DNA of 64,000 nt from Promicromonospora panici. GTDB lineage: Bacteria > Actinomycetota > Actinomycetes > Actinomycetales > Cellulomonadaceae. Within the stretch, counting starts at the first letter, position 1; each line of letters opens with the position of its first letter. Position numbers and translations under genes: made by a program. Of this stretch, positions 16,099 through 24,265 are shown one piece after another. The DNA lies in contig NZ_UWYY01000009.1 in assembly GCF_900608595.1 (NCBI RefSeq), positions 1 to 64,000 of the forward strand. The letters are read 5' to 3'. The notes beneath the pieces were generated by a model that searched no databases, was not told the DNA's origin, and saw only the letters and a list, made by a program, of their open reading frames with translations.

Positions 16099-19000
16099 TC
16101 AGCTTCTGGATGTCACCTTTGCCGTGGCCGCCGAGTCCGCCGTACCCGGGAACGCGCCCGGCCGCGCCGCCGTCACCCGGACGGACAGGCGGTGCCCGAC
16201 GTCGGCGCCCGTCAGCCGGAGCGTCTGGCGGGTCGCACCGTCGACCGGCTCGCCGTCCCGCAGCCACTGGTAGGTGAATGTCAGGTCGTCCTTGTCCCAG
16301 GTGCCGGGCGTAGCGGTCAGCGTCGCGCCGTCGACGGTCCGGCCCAGGGCCTTCGGCGTCCGCAGTGCCGTCGGCTGGACACCGTCGTAGGGCAGCGGGT
16401 CGACGCTCGTGAGGGTCGGCACGACCTTCTTCATGGTGCCGTCCTCGTTGAACGTCAGCCGGTCGATGGTGGTCTCCCGGTGCGTCCCGTCGCCGCCCGG
16501 CATCCCGAACCGGTGGTACGCGATGTACCACTCGTCGGTCCCCGGCACCTGGACTATCGAGCTGTGCCCGGTCCCGAGGATCCCCTGGGACGGGTCCTTC
16601 TCCAGGATGACGCCGCGGTAGGTCCACGGCCCGTCGACGCTGGTGGACGTGGCGTAGCCGACCCGATAGTTGGCCGAACCGGTGTCGTCGATCGAGTAGG
16701 TCAGGTGGTAGAGCCCGTCGCGGTAGTTCAGGAACGTTCCCTCACGGAAGTCGGTCAGGCCGCCGATCCGCTTGAGCGTGTCCTGCTTGATCGACAGCAT
16801 GTCGTCGCTGAGCTCGGCGTAGACCGGCCCGTTCGACGGCCCGCCGTTGCCCCAGAACAGGTAGTACTTGCCGGTCTCAGGGTCCTGGAACGCCGCCGGG
16901 TCGATCGCCTGACCCGAGGTGATCGCCTCGTTGTTGAGGATCATCGCCGTCGGCTGCGCGGTGAACGGGCCCTCGGGGCTGTCCGCGACGGCGACGCCGA
17001 GCGTCTTGCGGTTGTACGTCGGGTTGTGGCCGGAGAAGTAGAAGTAGTACTTGCCACCCCGCTCGATGATGGTGGGCGCCCAGGCATTGCCGCTCGCCCA
17101 CGGCACGTCGCCGTTCGCGCCGTCGAGGGTCAGGAACGGCTCCTCCGAACGCTCCCAGTCGGCCAGGTTCGTCGACTTCCAGACGTAGAAGTCCTTGCCG
17201 CCCCAGCCCGCGACGCCGTCCGTCGTGGCGTAGATGTAGTAGAAGTCGCCGAACTTCACGATGTTCGGGTCGGCGTACAGGCCCGGCAGTGACGGCGACC
17301 GCATCTCGACGGCGCGCACCGTCCAGTCCCGGGTGGCGCCGTCCTGCGCGGTGACCGTGAACGTCTTCGGCGTCGACAGGTCGATCGGGCCCGTGACATC
17401 GGGTGAGACCGTCGACGTCGAGACGACCTGGAAGGCGGGCTCCAGCGCCGTCAGGTCCGTACCGGGCGTCACCGGCAGCGTCACCGTCGACGACGCGGCG
17501 TCGATGACCGCCGGGACCTTGAGGCTCGCGAGGTCCACGCCGGTGATGGCGGTCGGGTCCGCCCCGAGCTCCCGGACCTCGTCCGCCGACAGCGCACGGT
17601 TGTAGATCCGGAAGTCGCGCACCTTGCCCTTGAGGTACTTGTCGGCGGTGTAGACGGAACGGCCGATGTAGTTGGCGGTCGTCCGGCCGTCGCCGATGGC
17701 GCCGGGCTTGATGGTGACGCCGGTCTTCTCGCCGACCTTGACGCCGTCGAGGTAGAGCGTGGCGGTGCCGCCCTGGAGCGTGTAGGTGAGCGTCTTCCAG
17801 GCACCGCGCGGCAGTGCCGAGCCCGAGGCCACGGTCTGCTCCGTGGACCAGTTGCCGGTGGCGATCGAGGACCGGTAGTTGTTGCCGGTGGTGAACAAGT
17901 AGCCGTTGCCGGTGCCGCCGCCGTCCGTGTTGCCCAGCCCCCAGATGAAGTACGGCGTCGCCTGGGCGGGGTCCAGCCACACCTTCGTCGAGACCGTGAT
18001 CGCGTCGAGGCCGGCCATCATGTTGTCGGGCAGCTTGACGTGACCGTTGGTGCCGCCGAGGTTCAGCGCGCCGTCGGCCCAGGTGGCGTCGCCGCTGACG
18101 ACGCCGTCGTACCCGTGGCCGGTGCTGTCCTCCGCGGCGGTTCCGGTGGTCTCGTCGAGGTCGTACTGCGCGACCAGGCCGTTCTCGTCGGCCACGACCG
18201 GCGTGACCGGGTCCGGGATCACGATGCCCTCGCGCAGCGCCGCGAGCTCGGCCGCGGTGACCGGGATGACGGTGCCGTGGCGCGGGCTGGCGGGCAGGTC
18301 GTAGTCGGGCGCCACCTGCCAGGCCGGGTTCTCCAGGTCGTCGGTGCCGAGCGGGATGTAGCCGCGGCCTCCGTACTCGTCGACGAACAGGTAGAACGGC
18401 GAGCCCGAGGTGTCACCCGGGTTGGCCTTGAAGACCGTGGGCCCCTCGACGGCCGAGGTACCGGCGTCGCGGCCGATGCAGCCGGCCATGTACTCCCACG
18501 AGGGGTTGCCGGGCAGGTCGACGGCGGTCAGCGTCGGCGACTTCTCCTGGATGATGTCGGAGCAGCCGGTGCCGCCGCCGCCCTCGTCCTTGGTGAAGCG
18601 GTAGTAGGTGTCGTTCTCCTTGATGACCGTGGAGTCGATCCGCGACTCGCCGCGGTCCTGCCAGATCTTGGCCTCGCTGAACGTGACGAAGTCGCGGGTG
18701 GTCGCGTAGAGCATCCGGTTGTAGGCGCTGCCGGTGTGGTTCGGGTCGTCCTCGGCGTACAGCTTCGAGGCCCAGAAGACGACGTACTGCTGGAGCGACT
18801 CGTCCCAGTACGCCTCGGGCGCCCAGGTGTTGCCAGCGGTGTCGGGCGAGACCTTCACGTGCCGCTGCTGCGACCAGTTGATCAGGTCCGTGGACTCCCA
18901 GATCTCCAGGTACTTGCTGCCCTGCCGCTGCGCGACGTCCCAGTTGCCGTTGCGGCCGATCGAGAGGTCCGTGGCGATCAGGAAGAAGCGGTCACCCTCG

Positions 19001-20250
19001 GGCGAGCGGATCAGGAACGGGTCGCGCAGGCCGAGGGTGCCCTCGGTCGACTCGATCGTCGGCTGCCCGTTGTTCAGCTCGTCCCACGTCAAGGCGTCGT
19101 TGCCGCGGCTCGCCGCGAAGTAGATCTTCTCGCCGGCGATCGAGTTGCCGGTGAAGTAGCTGAACGCGTAGCCCTCGTACGGCGCGGCGGCGGGCTGCTC
19201 GCGCACGGTCAGGACGATCTCGCGAGTGGCGGTCGCGCCGCCGACCTCGGCGGTGGCGGTCAGGGTGACCTGGGTGTCCCCCGCGCCGTGCGCGGGCCGC
19301 TGGACGATGCCGTCGGTGGCGACCACGGCGGGGTCGGACGACGCCCAGGTGACCGACGCGCCGTGCAGGCCGGACGCCGGGAGGGTGAGGTGCCCCCGGA
19401 CGTCGTCGGCGTGCACGATGCTCAGCGCGGCGGCCGCGGCGTCGGCCTGCGACTGGTCGTCCGTGGCGGGCGGGGCGGTCTGTGCCAGCGTCGAGACCTC
19501 GTCAGCGCTGAGCGCGCGGTCGTAGACCCGGAAGTTGCGCAGCTTCCCCTTGAGGGCGTTGTCAGCGGCGTAGCTCGACTCGCCGAGCAGGTTGTTCGTG
19601 GTGACGCCACCGCCGACCTGGCTCGGCAGCACGGACACCGCGGTGTTCTGACCGACCTGGACGCCGTCCTCGTAGAGGGTGCCGGTGGTGCCCGTCTGGG
19701 TGTAGGTGACCGTCTTCCAGACGCCGCGCTCGAGGTTGCCGCTCGGCGACTTCGCCGTCACCTTCTCCCCTGCCCAGTTCGTCGTGGTGATCCCGGCCCG
19801 GAACGCGTTGCCGCTCGCGAAGAGGTAGCCGGTGCCTGAGCCCGATGTCGCGGTGTTGCCCAGGCCCCAGATGAAGAACGGCGTCGCCTGGTCCGGGGCA
19901 ACGAACACGTCGGTGGACACGGTGATCGACGACAGCCCGGCCGTCAGGTTGTCCGGCAGCTTGACGTGGTCGTCGACGCCGTCGAGGGACAGCTCGGACC
20001 CGGTCCAGGTGGCGCCGCCCACGAGAGTCCCGTTCCGGCTGTTGCCGGAGCTGTCGGTCACCGTGGTGCCCGAGGTCTGCGTGAGGTCGTACTTCAGCAG
20101 TAGCCCGTCGGTGACGTCTGCCGAGGCGGTCGCGACAGGCGCCGCAGCGCTGGCCGGTAGGAACGGAATCAGGCTTCCGAGCAGTGCCACGACGGCGCCT
20201 GTGGCGACCGCGCGAACAGGCAGGCGGGAACGACGAGTGCTTCTTTGCAC
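16099..20250 (-). CDS. Secreted multidomain glycoside hydrolase with two GH43 and two LamG-like domains
   Basis: A 1383-residue exported protein. Residues 1-37 are a signal peptide (basic start, AVATGAVVALLGSLIPFLP, then ASAAA). A LamG-like jelly-roll (about 45-255) opens LLLKYDLTQTSGTTVTDSSG. A bacterial Ig-like linker follows, then a first GH43 five-blade domain (about 350-690; LRDPFLIRSPEGDRFFLIAT, NTWAPEAYWDESLQQYVVFW). A second LamG (about 715-930) precedes a short beta-domain and a second GH43 (about 1010-1300; LYADPNIVKFGDFYYIYATT, GNAWAPTIIERGGKYYFYFS, GTGHSSIVQVPGTDEWYIAY). An Ig-like segment ends the protein. GH43 enzymes are mostly arabinanases, arabinofuranosidases and xylosidases with an inverting mechanism. 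Start GTG 20250 is chosen because GAGG and the signal peptide fit; an earlier ATG would add 48 unlikely residues and cross the operator. Confidence 0.9.
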   Translation of the reverse strand: MQRSTRRSRLPVRAVATGAVVALLGSLIPFLPASAAAPVATASADVTDGLLLKYDLTQTSGTTVTDSSGNSRNGTLVGGATWTGSELSLDGVDDHVKLPDNLTAGLSSITVSTDVFVAPDQATPFFIWGLGNTATSGSGTGYLFASGNAFRAGITTTNWAGEKVTAKSPSGNLERGVWKTVTYTQTGTTGTLYEDGVQVGQNTAVSVLPSQVGGGVTTNNLLGESSYAADNALKGKLRNFRVYDRALSADEVSTLAQTAPPATDDQSQADAAAAALSIVHADDVRGHLTLPASGLHGASVTWASSDPAVVATDGIVQRPAHGAGDTQVTLTATAEVGGATATREIVLTVREQPAAAPYEGYAFSYFTGNSIAGEKIYFAASRGNDALTWDELNNGQPTIESTEGTLGLRDPFLIRSPEGDRFFLIATDLSIGRNGNWDVAQRQGSKYLEIWESTDLINWSQQRHVKVSPDTAGNTWAPEAYWDESLQQYVVFWASKLYAEDDPNHTGSAYNRMLYATTRDFVTFSEAKIWQDRGESRIDSTVIKENDTYYRFTKDEGGGGTGCSDIIQEKSPTLTAVDLPGNPSWEYMAGCIGRDAGTSAVEGPTVFKANPGDTSGSPFYLFVDEYGGRGYIPLGTDDLENPAWQVAPDYDLPASPRHGTVIPVTAAELAALREGIVIPDPVTPVVADENGLVAQYDLDETTGTAAEDSTGHGYDGVVSGDATWADGALNLGGTNGHVKLPDNMMAGLDAITVSTKVWLDPAQATPYFIWGLGNTDGGGTGNGYLFTTGNNYRSSIATGNWSTEQTVASGSALPRGAWKTLTYTLQGGTATLYLDGVKVGEKTGVTIKPGAIGDGRTTANYIGRSVYTADKYLKGKVRDFRIYNRALSADEVRELGADPTAITGVDLASLKVPAVIDAASSTVTLPVTPGTDLTALEPAFQVVSTSTVSPDVTGPIDLSTPKTFTVTAQDGATRDWTVRAVEMRSPSLPGLYADPNIVKFGDFYYIYATTDGVAGWGGKDFYVWKSTNLADWERSEEPFLTLDGANGDVPWASGNAWAPTIIERGGKYYFYFSGHNPTYNRKTLGVAVADSPEGPFTAQPTAMILNNEAITSGQAIDPAAFQDPETGKYYLFWGNGGPSNGPVYAELSDDMLSIKQDTLKRIGGLTDFREGTFLNYRDGLYHLTYSIDDTGSANYRVGYATSTSVDGPWTYRGVILEKDPSQGILGTGHSSIVQVPGTDEWYIAYHRFGMPGGDGTHRETTIDRLTFNEDGTMKKVVPTLTSVDPLPYDGVQPTALRTPKALGRTVDGATLTATPGTWDKDDLTFTYQWLRDGEPVDGATRQTLRLTGADVGHRLSVRVTAARPGAFPGTADSAATAKVTSRS

Positions 20251-20265
20251 GTTGACCTCGCGAAA

Positions 20266-20279
20266 TGTGAGCGTTAACA
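20266..20279. promoter_or_regulatory. LacI-type operator upstream of the GH43 gene
   Basis: TGTGAGCGTTAACA is a dyad around a central CG (TGTgAgCG/CGtTaACA), the form bound by LacI-family sugar regulators in actinobacteria. It sits 16 bp upstream of the GTG start on the minus strand, in position to block transcription or initiation. No LacI gene is in the window, so the regulator would be encoded elsewhere. Confidence 0.55.
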
Positions 20280-20325
20280 GTGGCGTAATACGACCATCGC
20301 CGGATCGCCGTGTCAAGCCGCCTCG

Positions 20326-20363
20326 AAAAAACTTGGCCTCCCGTCGCGGGCCGCTCGTAGGGT
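20326..20363 (+). promoter_or_regulatory. WhiB7-like promoter for the erm leader
   Basis: An A6 tract (20326-20331) stands directly before TTGGCC (-35, 20333-20338), with TAGGGT (-10, 20358-20363) after a 19-bp spacer. An AT-rich tract adjoining the -35 is the hallmark of WhiB7-activated promoters of intrinsic antibiotic resistance genes in actinobacteria. The spacer is a little long. The predicted start is within a few bases of the leader ATG at 20372. Confidence 0.55.
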
Positions 20364-20371
20364 CGGCCGTG

Positions 20372-20422
20372 ATGAGCGCCATGACCATGAACACGATGAT
20401 CAGAGAGCGTTCCGCCCGCTAG
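20372..20422 (+). CDS. erm leader peptide (16 residues)
   Basis: A short ORF encodes MSAMTMNTMIRERSAR and ends in TAG. It starts about 8 bp after the -10 element, so it would be read from the 5' end of the transcript. Its last codons and stop lie in the first stem of the leader structure. Macrolide-induced stalling in such leader ORFs exposes the erm ribosome binding site in known systems; the peptide sequence here matches no leader I recognise, so function rests on position. Confidence 0.5.
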   Translation: MSAMTMNTMIRERSAR

Positions 20423-20487
20423 CGGCGCGGAACGCACACTGACACCCAGCGCGTGCCCCGCGCCGCCGGCTACCACCGGGCGGCGCG
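20407..20487 (+). promoter_or_regulatory. Two hairpins in the erm leader (candidate attenuator)
   Basis: Hairpin 1 pairs GCGTTCCGC (20407-20415) with GCGGAACGC (20427-20435), overlapping the leader stop codon. Hairpin 2 pairs CGCGCCGCC (20459-20467) with GGCGGCGCG (20479-20487). Both stems are perfect 9-mers. A ribosome stalled on the leader ORF would melt hairpin 1. I cannot show which alternative pairings control termination or the erm start. Confidence 0.45.
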
Positions 20488-20532
20488 TTCGTGCTGCCCG
20501 GACTCGAGTACCGACGACCTCCGGAGCACACC

Positions 20533-21366
20533 ATGCCGCGCAACCGTTCCTCCCGTACGTCCGCACACCCCGCGCCCGCCGACGGCGTCCCGCAGCACTC
20601 CCGTCCGGAATACCCGGGCGGCGCGCACGAGCTGGGCCAGAACCTCCTGGTCGACAGACAGGTCATCGACCGGGTGGTCGACCTCGTCCGTGGCGCCGAC
20701 CGGCCCCTGGTCGAGTGGGCCGCCGGGCGCGGCGCCCTGACCGTGCCGATGTCGCGCCTGGGCCGTCCGGTCGAGGCGGTCGAGATCGACCCGCGCTCGG
20801 TCGGCCGGCTGGGCCGGGTCGTGCCGGGCAACGTCACGGTGACGCGGGGCGACATCCTGCGCCACGCGCCGCCGTCCGACGCCTACGACCTCGTGTGCAA
20901 CGTGCCCTTCCACCTGACGACGCCGGTGCTGCGGCGCCTGTTCACCCTGGACGGCTGGCAGCGCGCCGTGCTCGTCACGCAGTGGGAGGTCGCGCGCAAG
21001 CGCGCCGCCGTCGGTGGCACGACCCTCCTGACCGCCCAGTGGTGGCCGTGGTTCTCGCCGCGCCTGGACCGGCGCATCCCCGCCGGGGCGTTCCGGCCGC
21101 GGCCGAGCGTCGACGCCGGGCTGCTTGTGATCGACCGCCGTCCGGAGCCGCTGCTGCCGCCGGCCCAGCGGCGGCACTACCAACGGTTCGCCGCCGCCGT
21201 GTTCAACGGGCGCGGCCGTGGCGTGCACGCCGTCCTGGCTCGGCAGGGCCTTGCGAGGAGCGATGTCCGGCGGTGGGCCCGCGAGCACCGCGTCGGGCCG
21301 AACGCGCTGCCGCGTGATCTGGACGCCGGTGCGTGGGTGGGCGCGTACCGACTGAGCGCCGGGTAA
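20533..21366 (+). CDS. erm: 23S rRNA (adenine-N6)-methyltransferase, Erm family
   Basis: A 277-residue S-adenosylmethionine-dependent methyltransferase predicted to methylate A2058 of 23S rRNA, giving resistance to macrolides, lincosamides and streptogramin B. The Erm N-terminal motif is ELGQNLLVDRQVIDRVV; motif I reads LVEWAAGRGALTVPM (variant of E-x-G-x-G-x-G), motif II VEAVEIDPRS, and the catalytic motif IV is NVPFHLTTP, with Phe-His as in actinobacterial Erm proteins. The C-terminal part contains GAFRPRPSVDAGLLVI and an Arg-rich helix. Start ATG 20533 has CGGAG upstream; a possible GTG/CTG extension has none. A WhiB7-like promoter, leader ORF and hairpins precede it. It is most like the intrinsic, chromosomally encoded type of producers and environmental actinobacteria. 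Confidence 0.9.
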   Translation: MPRNRSSRTSAHPAPADGVPQHSRPEYPGGAHELGQNLLVDRQVIDRVVDLVRGADRPLVEWAAGRGALTVPMSRLGRPVEAVEIDPRSVGRLGRVVPGNVTVTRGDILRHAPPSDAYDLVCNVPFHLTTPVLRRLFTLDGWQRAVLVTQWEVARKRAAVGGTTLLTAQWWPWFSPRLDRRIPAGAFRPRPSVDAGLLVIDRRPEPLLPPAQRRHYQRFAAAVFNGRGRGVHAVLARQGLARSDVRRWAREHRVGPNALPRDLDAGAWVGAYRLSAG

Positions 21367-21438
21367 CCCGACCGAACTGTCCGCGCTCATCACGGGATAC
21401 TCAGCGAACCGTCATGTCGGTCATGTCGAATGGCAGCC

Positions 21439-22035
21439 ATGACTGAGAGCACACCTCGCCGTCCCCGCCGTCGCTGGATCATCGCCGTCGCCTCCGTGGT
21501 GGGCGGGCTGCTGGTCCTCGGTGTGGTCGGCGAGGTGGTGCTGCGGGGCGTCATCGACGACCGGATCGAGAACACCGCCTCGAACCTGCCGCCGGGTGTG
21601 TCGGTGGCGCGGGACGACACCCCGGCGCTCTGGCAGCTGGCGACCGGACAGGCCACGCTGCGGATCGGAGTCACACCCGAGGCACTCACCAACACGGCAC
21701 GGGCGGCGACGGACCTGCCGGAGCTGGAGGTCACGCCCCAGTCCGGGAGCCTGGTCGCGCAGGTGCCGCTGGCCGTCGGCGGCACCGAGGAGACCGTGGA
21801 CGTGCTGCTCTCCGTGGCGGCCGAGGGCGGCCGGGCGGTGCTCCGGGCGGACACCGTCCGGTTCGCCGGGCTCAGCCTCCCGGTCGCCGCCCTGGCCGAC
21901 CAGCTCGGCATCACCCAGCTCGACCAGCTCGCCGACGGCGTGACGTTCCCCGAGGGCGAGAGCCAGGTGGCGATCTCGTCGGCGCAGGCGACCGAGGACG
22001 GCCTGGAGCTGGGGGCCGAGGTGGCGATGTGGTGA
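21439..22035 (+). CDS. DUF2993 (LmeA-like) lipid-binding protein
   Basis: A 198-residue protein with one N-terminal membrane anchor or signal (WIIAVASVVGGLLVLGVVGE after a basic start RRPRRR) and an exported beta-rich domain typical of DUF2993 (VLRGVIDDRIENTASNLPPG; VLRADTVRFAGLSLPVAALA). The mycobacterial member LmeA binds phosphatidylinositides and takes part in lipomannan elongation; whether that holds here is inference. An in-frame ATG 9 bp upstream (21430) is also possible; neither has a strong ribosome binding site. Confidence 0.75.
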   Translation: MTESTPRRPRRRWIIAVASVVGGLLVLGVVGEVVLRGVIDDRIENTASNLPPGVSVARDDTPALWQLATGQATLRIGVTPEALTNTARAATDLPELEVTPQSGSLVAQVPLAVGGTEETVDVLLSVAAEGGRAVLRADTVRFAGLSLPVAALADQLGITQLDQLADGVTFPEGESQVAISSAQATEDGLELGAEVAMW

Positions 22036-22087
22036 GCGACGGTGTGGTGAGCGACGGGACTCAGCGCTCTGCACCTGGTTGGCCACC

Positions 22088-22429
22088 TCAGCTGAGGACC
22101 AGGCTCGCGATCTTCCCGTCGCGCAGCTGGAACTTGAACGGCCCGGTCCCGTTGAACCGGTTGCTCGTCACCTTGATGTTCGCGGTGTACTCGCCGTGCG
22201 CGGCTCCGGGCAGCACCGAGATCAGCTCGAACTGGCTCTGCATGCCGATGTTGTCGGTCTCGTTCCAGCTCCGGACGCCGTCCGGTCCGCGGAACTCGCG
22301 TCCCCAGTCGTTCAGGTAGGCATCGTCCGCGAAGGTGGCGACGAATCGCTCGGTGTCGGCAGCGTTGGTGGCGTCGATGAACTCCTGGATGACGGGCGGG
22401 ACGACGGCGGGCGGGTCGGTGACAGCCAT
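22088..22429 (-). CDS. SnoaL-like/NTF2-fold protein
   Basis: A 113-residue cone-shaped alpha/beta barrel protein. The start helix PPVIQEFIDATNAADTERFV, then ATFADDAYLNDWGREFRG and the late strands GEYTANIKVTSNRFNGTG fit the SnoaL-like polyketide-cyclase/nuclear-transport-factor-2 superfamily. Members are often small stress or catabolic proteins of unknown substrate. The start ATG 22429 has GGAGG upstream. It is separated by 133 bp from the GNAT gene on the same strand and could share its transcript. Confidence 0.8.
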   Translation of the reverse strand: MAVTDPPAVVPPVIQEFIDATNAADTERFVATFADDAYLNDWGREFRGPDGVRSWNETDNIGMQSQFELISVLPGAAHGEYTANIKVTSNRFNGTGPFKFQLRDGKIASLVLS

Positions 22430-22562
22430 ACGAACCTCCGAGACACTCGGTTTCCCCGACCATAGGCACAGTTCGCTCCACCAGCCAGGGCTCGCCAGTC
22501 CTCCCCTCGCGGACGCGTCCGACGCCGGTCCGGACCGCCGTCGACCGAGCGCTGTAGCCGAC

Positions 22563-23072
22563 TCAGTCGAGGCGCAGCTCGTAGAACCGCCAGAGGTGCT
22601 GGAGCTCCGCGGGAATCTCGGAACCCTCGTACGGCGAGCGCTCCACGAACCCGCGCGACTCGTAGAGCCGGTGGGCGTCGCGCATGAAGCGGTTGCTGTC
22701 CAGCCGGACCACCGGCGCCCGAAGGTCATCGCGACACAGGTCCAGCAGCCAGTCGAGCATCTCGGAGCCCAGGTGCGCGCCGCGGTGCTCGGGGCGCACG
22801 AACATCCGCTTGATCTCGGCGGCGCCGTCGTCCTGCACGCGGAGCGCGGCGACGCCGGCGGGCGCGCCGTCGACCTCGGCAAGCCCGATCATGCCGGACG
22901 GACGTCGGAACTTGCCCAGGGCGTCAGCCGTCTGCTGCACCTCCATACCCATCGCGAAGCCGTACGTCTGCTCGAACGTGGCGAGCGCCCAGGCCATGTA
23001 CTCGGTCATCAGCTCGAGCACGACGGCGTCGTCGTGGGCCGATGCCTCGCGAATCCGGGACTGGTTCACCAC
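22563..23072 (-). CDS. GNAT family N-acetyltransferase
   Basis: A 169-residue acetyltransferase. Conserved motif A reads EIKRMFVRPEHRGAHLGSEM (the acetyl-CoA pyrophosphate loop R-x-x-G-x-G variant RGAHLG), preceded by the strand GVAALRVQDDGAAE and followed by VVRLDSNRFMRDAHRLYESR, GFVERSPY, a typical end of the fold. Substrate cannot be deduced. The start is GTG 23072 with AAAGGA upstream. It is divergent from the LPMO gene, with 136 bp between the two starts. Confidence 0.88.
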   Translation of the reverse strand: MVNQSRIREASAHDDAVVLELMTEYMAWALATFEQTYGFAMGMEVQQTADALGKFRRPSGMIGLAEVDGAPAGVAALRVQDDGAAEIKRMFVRPEHRGAHLGSEMLDWLLDLCRDDLRAPVVRLDSNRFMRDAHRLYESRGFVERSPYEGSEIPAELQHLWRFYELRLD

Positions 23073-23208
23073 TCATTCCTTTCACGACGGCGGCAGAAAC
23101 TCTAATCGTTTCACCGGGTAGTTTCGCCCGTGCCGCCTCCGCACAGTGGTCCTGCACGCGCCGTGGCGGGCTCCGCCAGGCGCACCAGCCGAGCACCTGG
23201 AGGAACCA

Positions 23209-23991
23209 ATGTCCATCCGTGCGCACAAGCGCAGTCTCACGCTCGCCATCACCGCGGCGCTGGTCGCGCCGTTCGCCATGGTCACCGCGGTCACCGTCGG
23301 CACCGTCGCAGCCGCTCCCGCCGCCGCTCATGGCTCAGTGACCGACCCACCCACCCGCAACTACGGGTGCTTCGAGCGCTGGGGCAGCGATCACCTGAAC
23401 CCGGAGATGGCCAACATCGACCCGATGTGCTGGGGCGCGTGGCAGCACGACCCCAACGCGATGTGGAACTGGAACGGCCTCTACCGGGAGAACGTCGGCG
23501 GGAACCACGAGGGCGTCATACCCAACGGGCAGCTCTGCTCGGGTGGACGCACCCAGTCACCGCGGTACGACTACATGGACACCCCTGGCCCGTGGGTCGC
23601 CAAGGACGTGCCGCAGCAGTTCCACCTCACGCTGACCGACCAGGCGCGCCACGGCGCGGACTACCTGCGCATCTACGTCTCCAAGCCCGGCTTCGACCCG
23701 ACGACGGAGGCGCTCGGCTGGGACGACGTCGACCTGGTCAAGGAGACCGGCTCCTACCCGTCGCAGGGCACCTACGAGACGGACGTCGACCTGTCCGGGC
23801 GTAGCGGTCGCGCCGTCCTGTACACGATCTGGCAGGCCTCCCACCTCGACCAGCCGTACTACCTGTGCTCGGACATCAACATCGGCGGCGGCACTGCCGA
23901 TGCCGATGCCGATGCCGATGCCGAGTCCACCGTCGAGACGGTCGCGACGACGGCCGCCACCGCCGGCCGGCTCGGCCGGTTCGCCGCCTGA
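23209..23991 (+). CDS. Secreted lytic polysaccharide monooxygenase, AA10
   Basis: A 260-residue copper enzyme that oxidatively cleaves chitin or cellulose. The signal peptide (RSLTLAITAALVAPFAMVTA...APAAA) ends so that the mature protein starts HGSVTDPPTRNYGCFERWG, giving the N-terminal His of the copper brace. The second His is in GGNHEGVIPNGQLCSGG, within the family motif. Other hallmarks are WNWNGLYREN, PRYDYMDTP and VLYTIWQASHLDQPYYLCSDI. There is no carbohydrate-binding domain: after the catalytic domain comes a short Asp-Ala repeat tail (TADADADADAES) and about 25 more residues. A GGAGG lies before ATG 23209. Substrate preference (chitin versus cellulose) cannot be decided from the sequence. 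Confidence 0.92.
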   Translation: MSIRAHKRSLTLAITAALVAPFAMVTAVTVGTVAAAPAAAHGSVTDPPTRNYGCFERWGSDHLNPEMANIDPMCWGAWQHDPNAMWNWNGLYRENVGGNHEGVIPNGQLCSGGRTQSPRYDYMDTPGPWVAKDVPQQFHLTLTDQARHGADYLRIYVSKPGFDPTTEALGWDDVDLVKETGSYPSQGTYETDVDLSGRSGRAVLYTIWQASHLDQPYYLCSDINIGGGTADADADADAESTVETVATTAATAGRLGRFAA

Positions 23992-24049
23992 CCTGCACTG
24001 AGCTGACCTGCGCCAAGCGGGCAGTCGCAGCGCCCTCCAGCAACCCGTC

Positions 24050-24077
24050 GGCCTCGGTCCTTCAGTGGACCGGGGCC
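24050..24077 (+). terminator. Hairpin terminator after the LPMO gene
   Basis: GGCCTCGGTCC (24050-24060) pairs with GGACCGGGGCC (24067-24077) around TTCAGT, with one mismatch. No T-run follows. Confidence 0.5.
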
Positions 24078-24146
24078 GATGTGGTGTCTCCCGGCGGGGC
24101 CTCGACGACCCGGGGCCGTGTCGCAAAGCATCGACATGATCGATAG

Positions 24147-24167
24147 CTGAGACAGATCTTGTCTCAG
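24147..24167. promoter_or_regulatory. Dyad in the cysK upstream region, candidate operator
   Basis: CTGAGACA (24147-24154) and TGTCTCAG (24160-24167) are perfect complements around GATCT. It lies about 100 bp upstream of the Cys-rich leader ORF. The core GAGAC-N7-GTCTC recalls sulfur-metabolism repressor sites of the McbR type (TAGAC-N6-GTCTA), but the spacing differs by one, so the regulator is unknown. A hairpin role in RNA is also possible. Confidence 0.35.
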
Positions 24168-24265
24168 AGTCCTCCCCCGCGTAATCTGCTCCAGGCGAGC
24201 CGCTGGCCCGCCAACGGAACACGCAGCCGCGCGGCCATCCGGCCGCCCCACGCAGGGAGGACGTC

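Noticed and set aside
18040-19839. 599-codon open frame on the plus strand
   Set aside because: Antisense to the two-domain GH43 gene, Val/Gly/Arg-rich translation without any domain.
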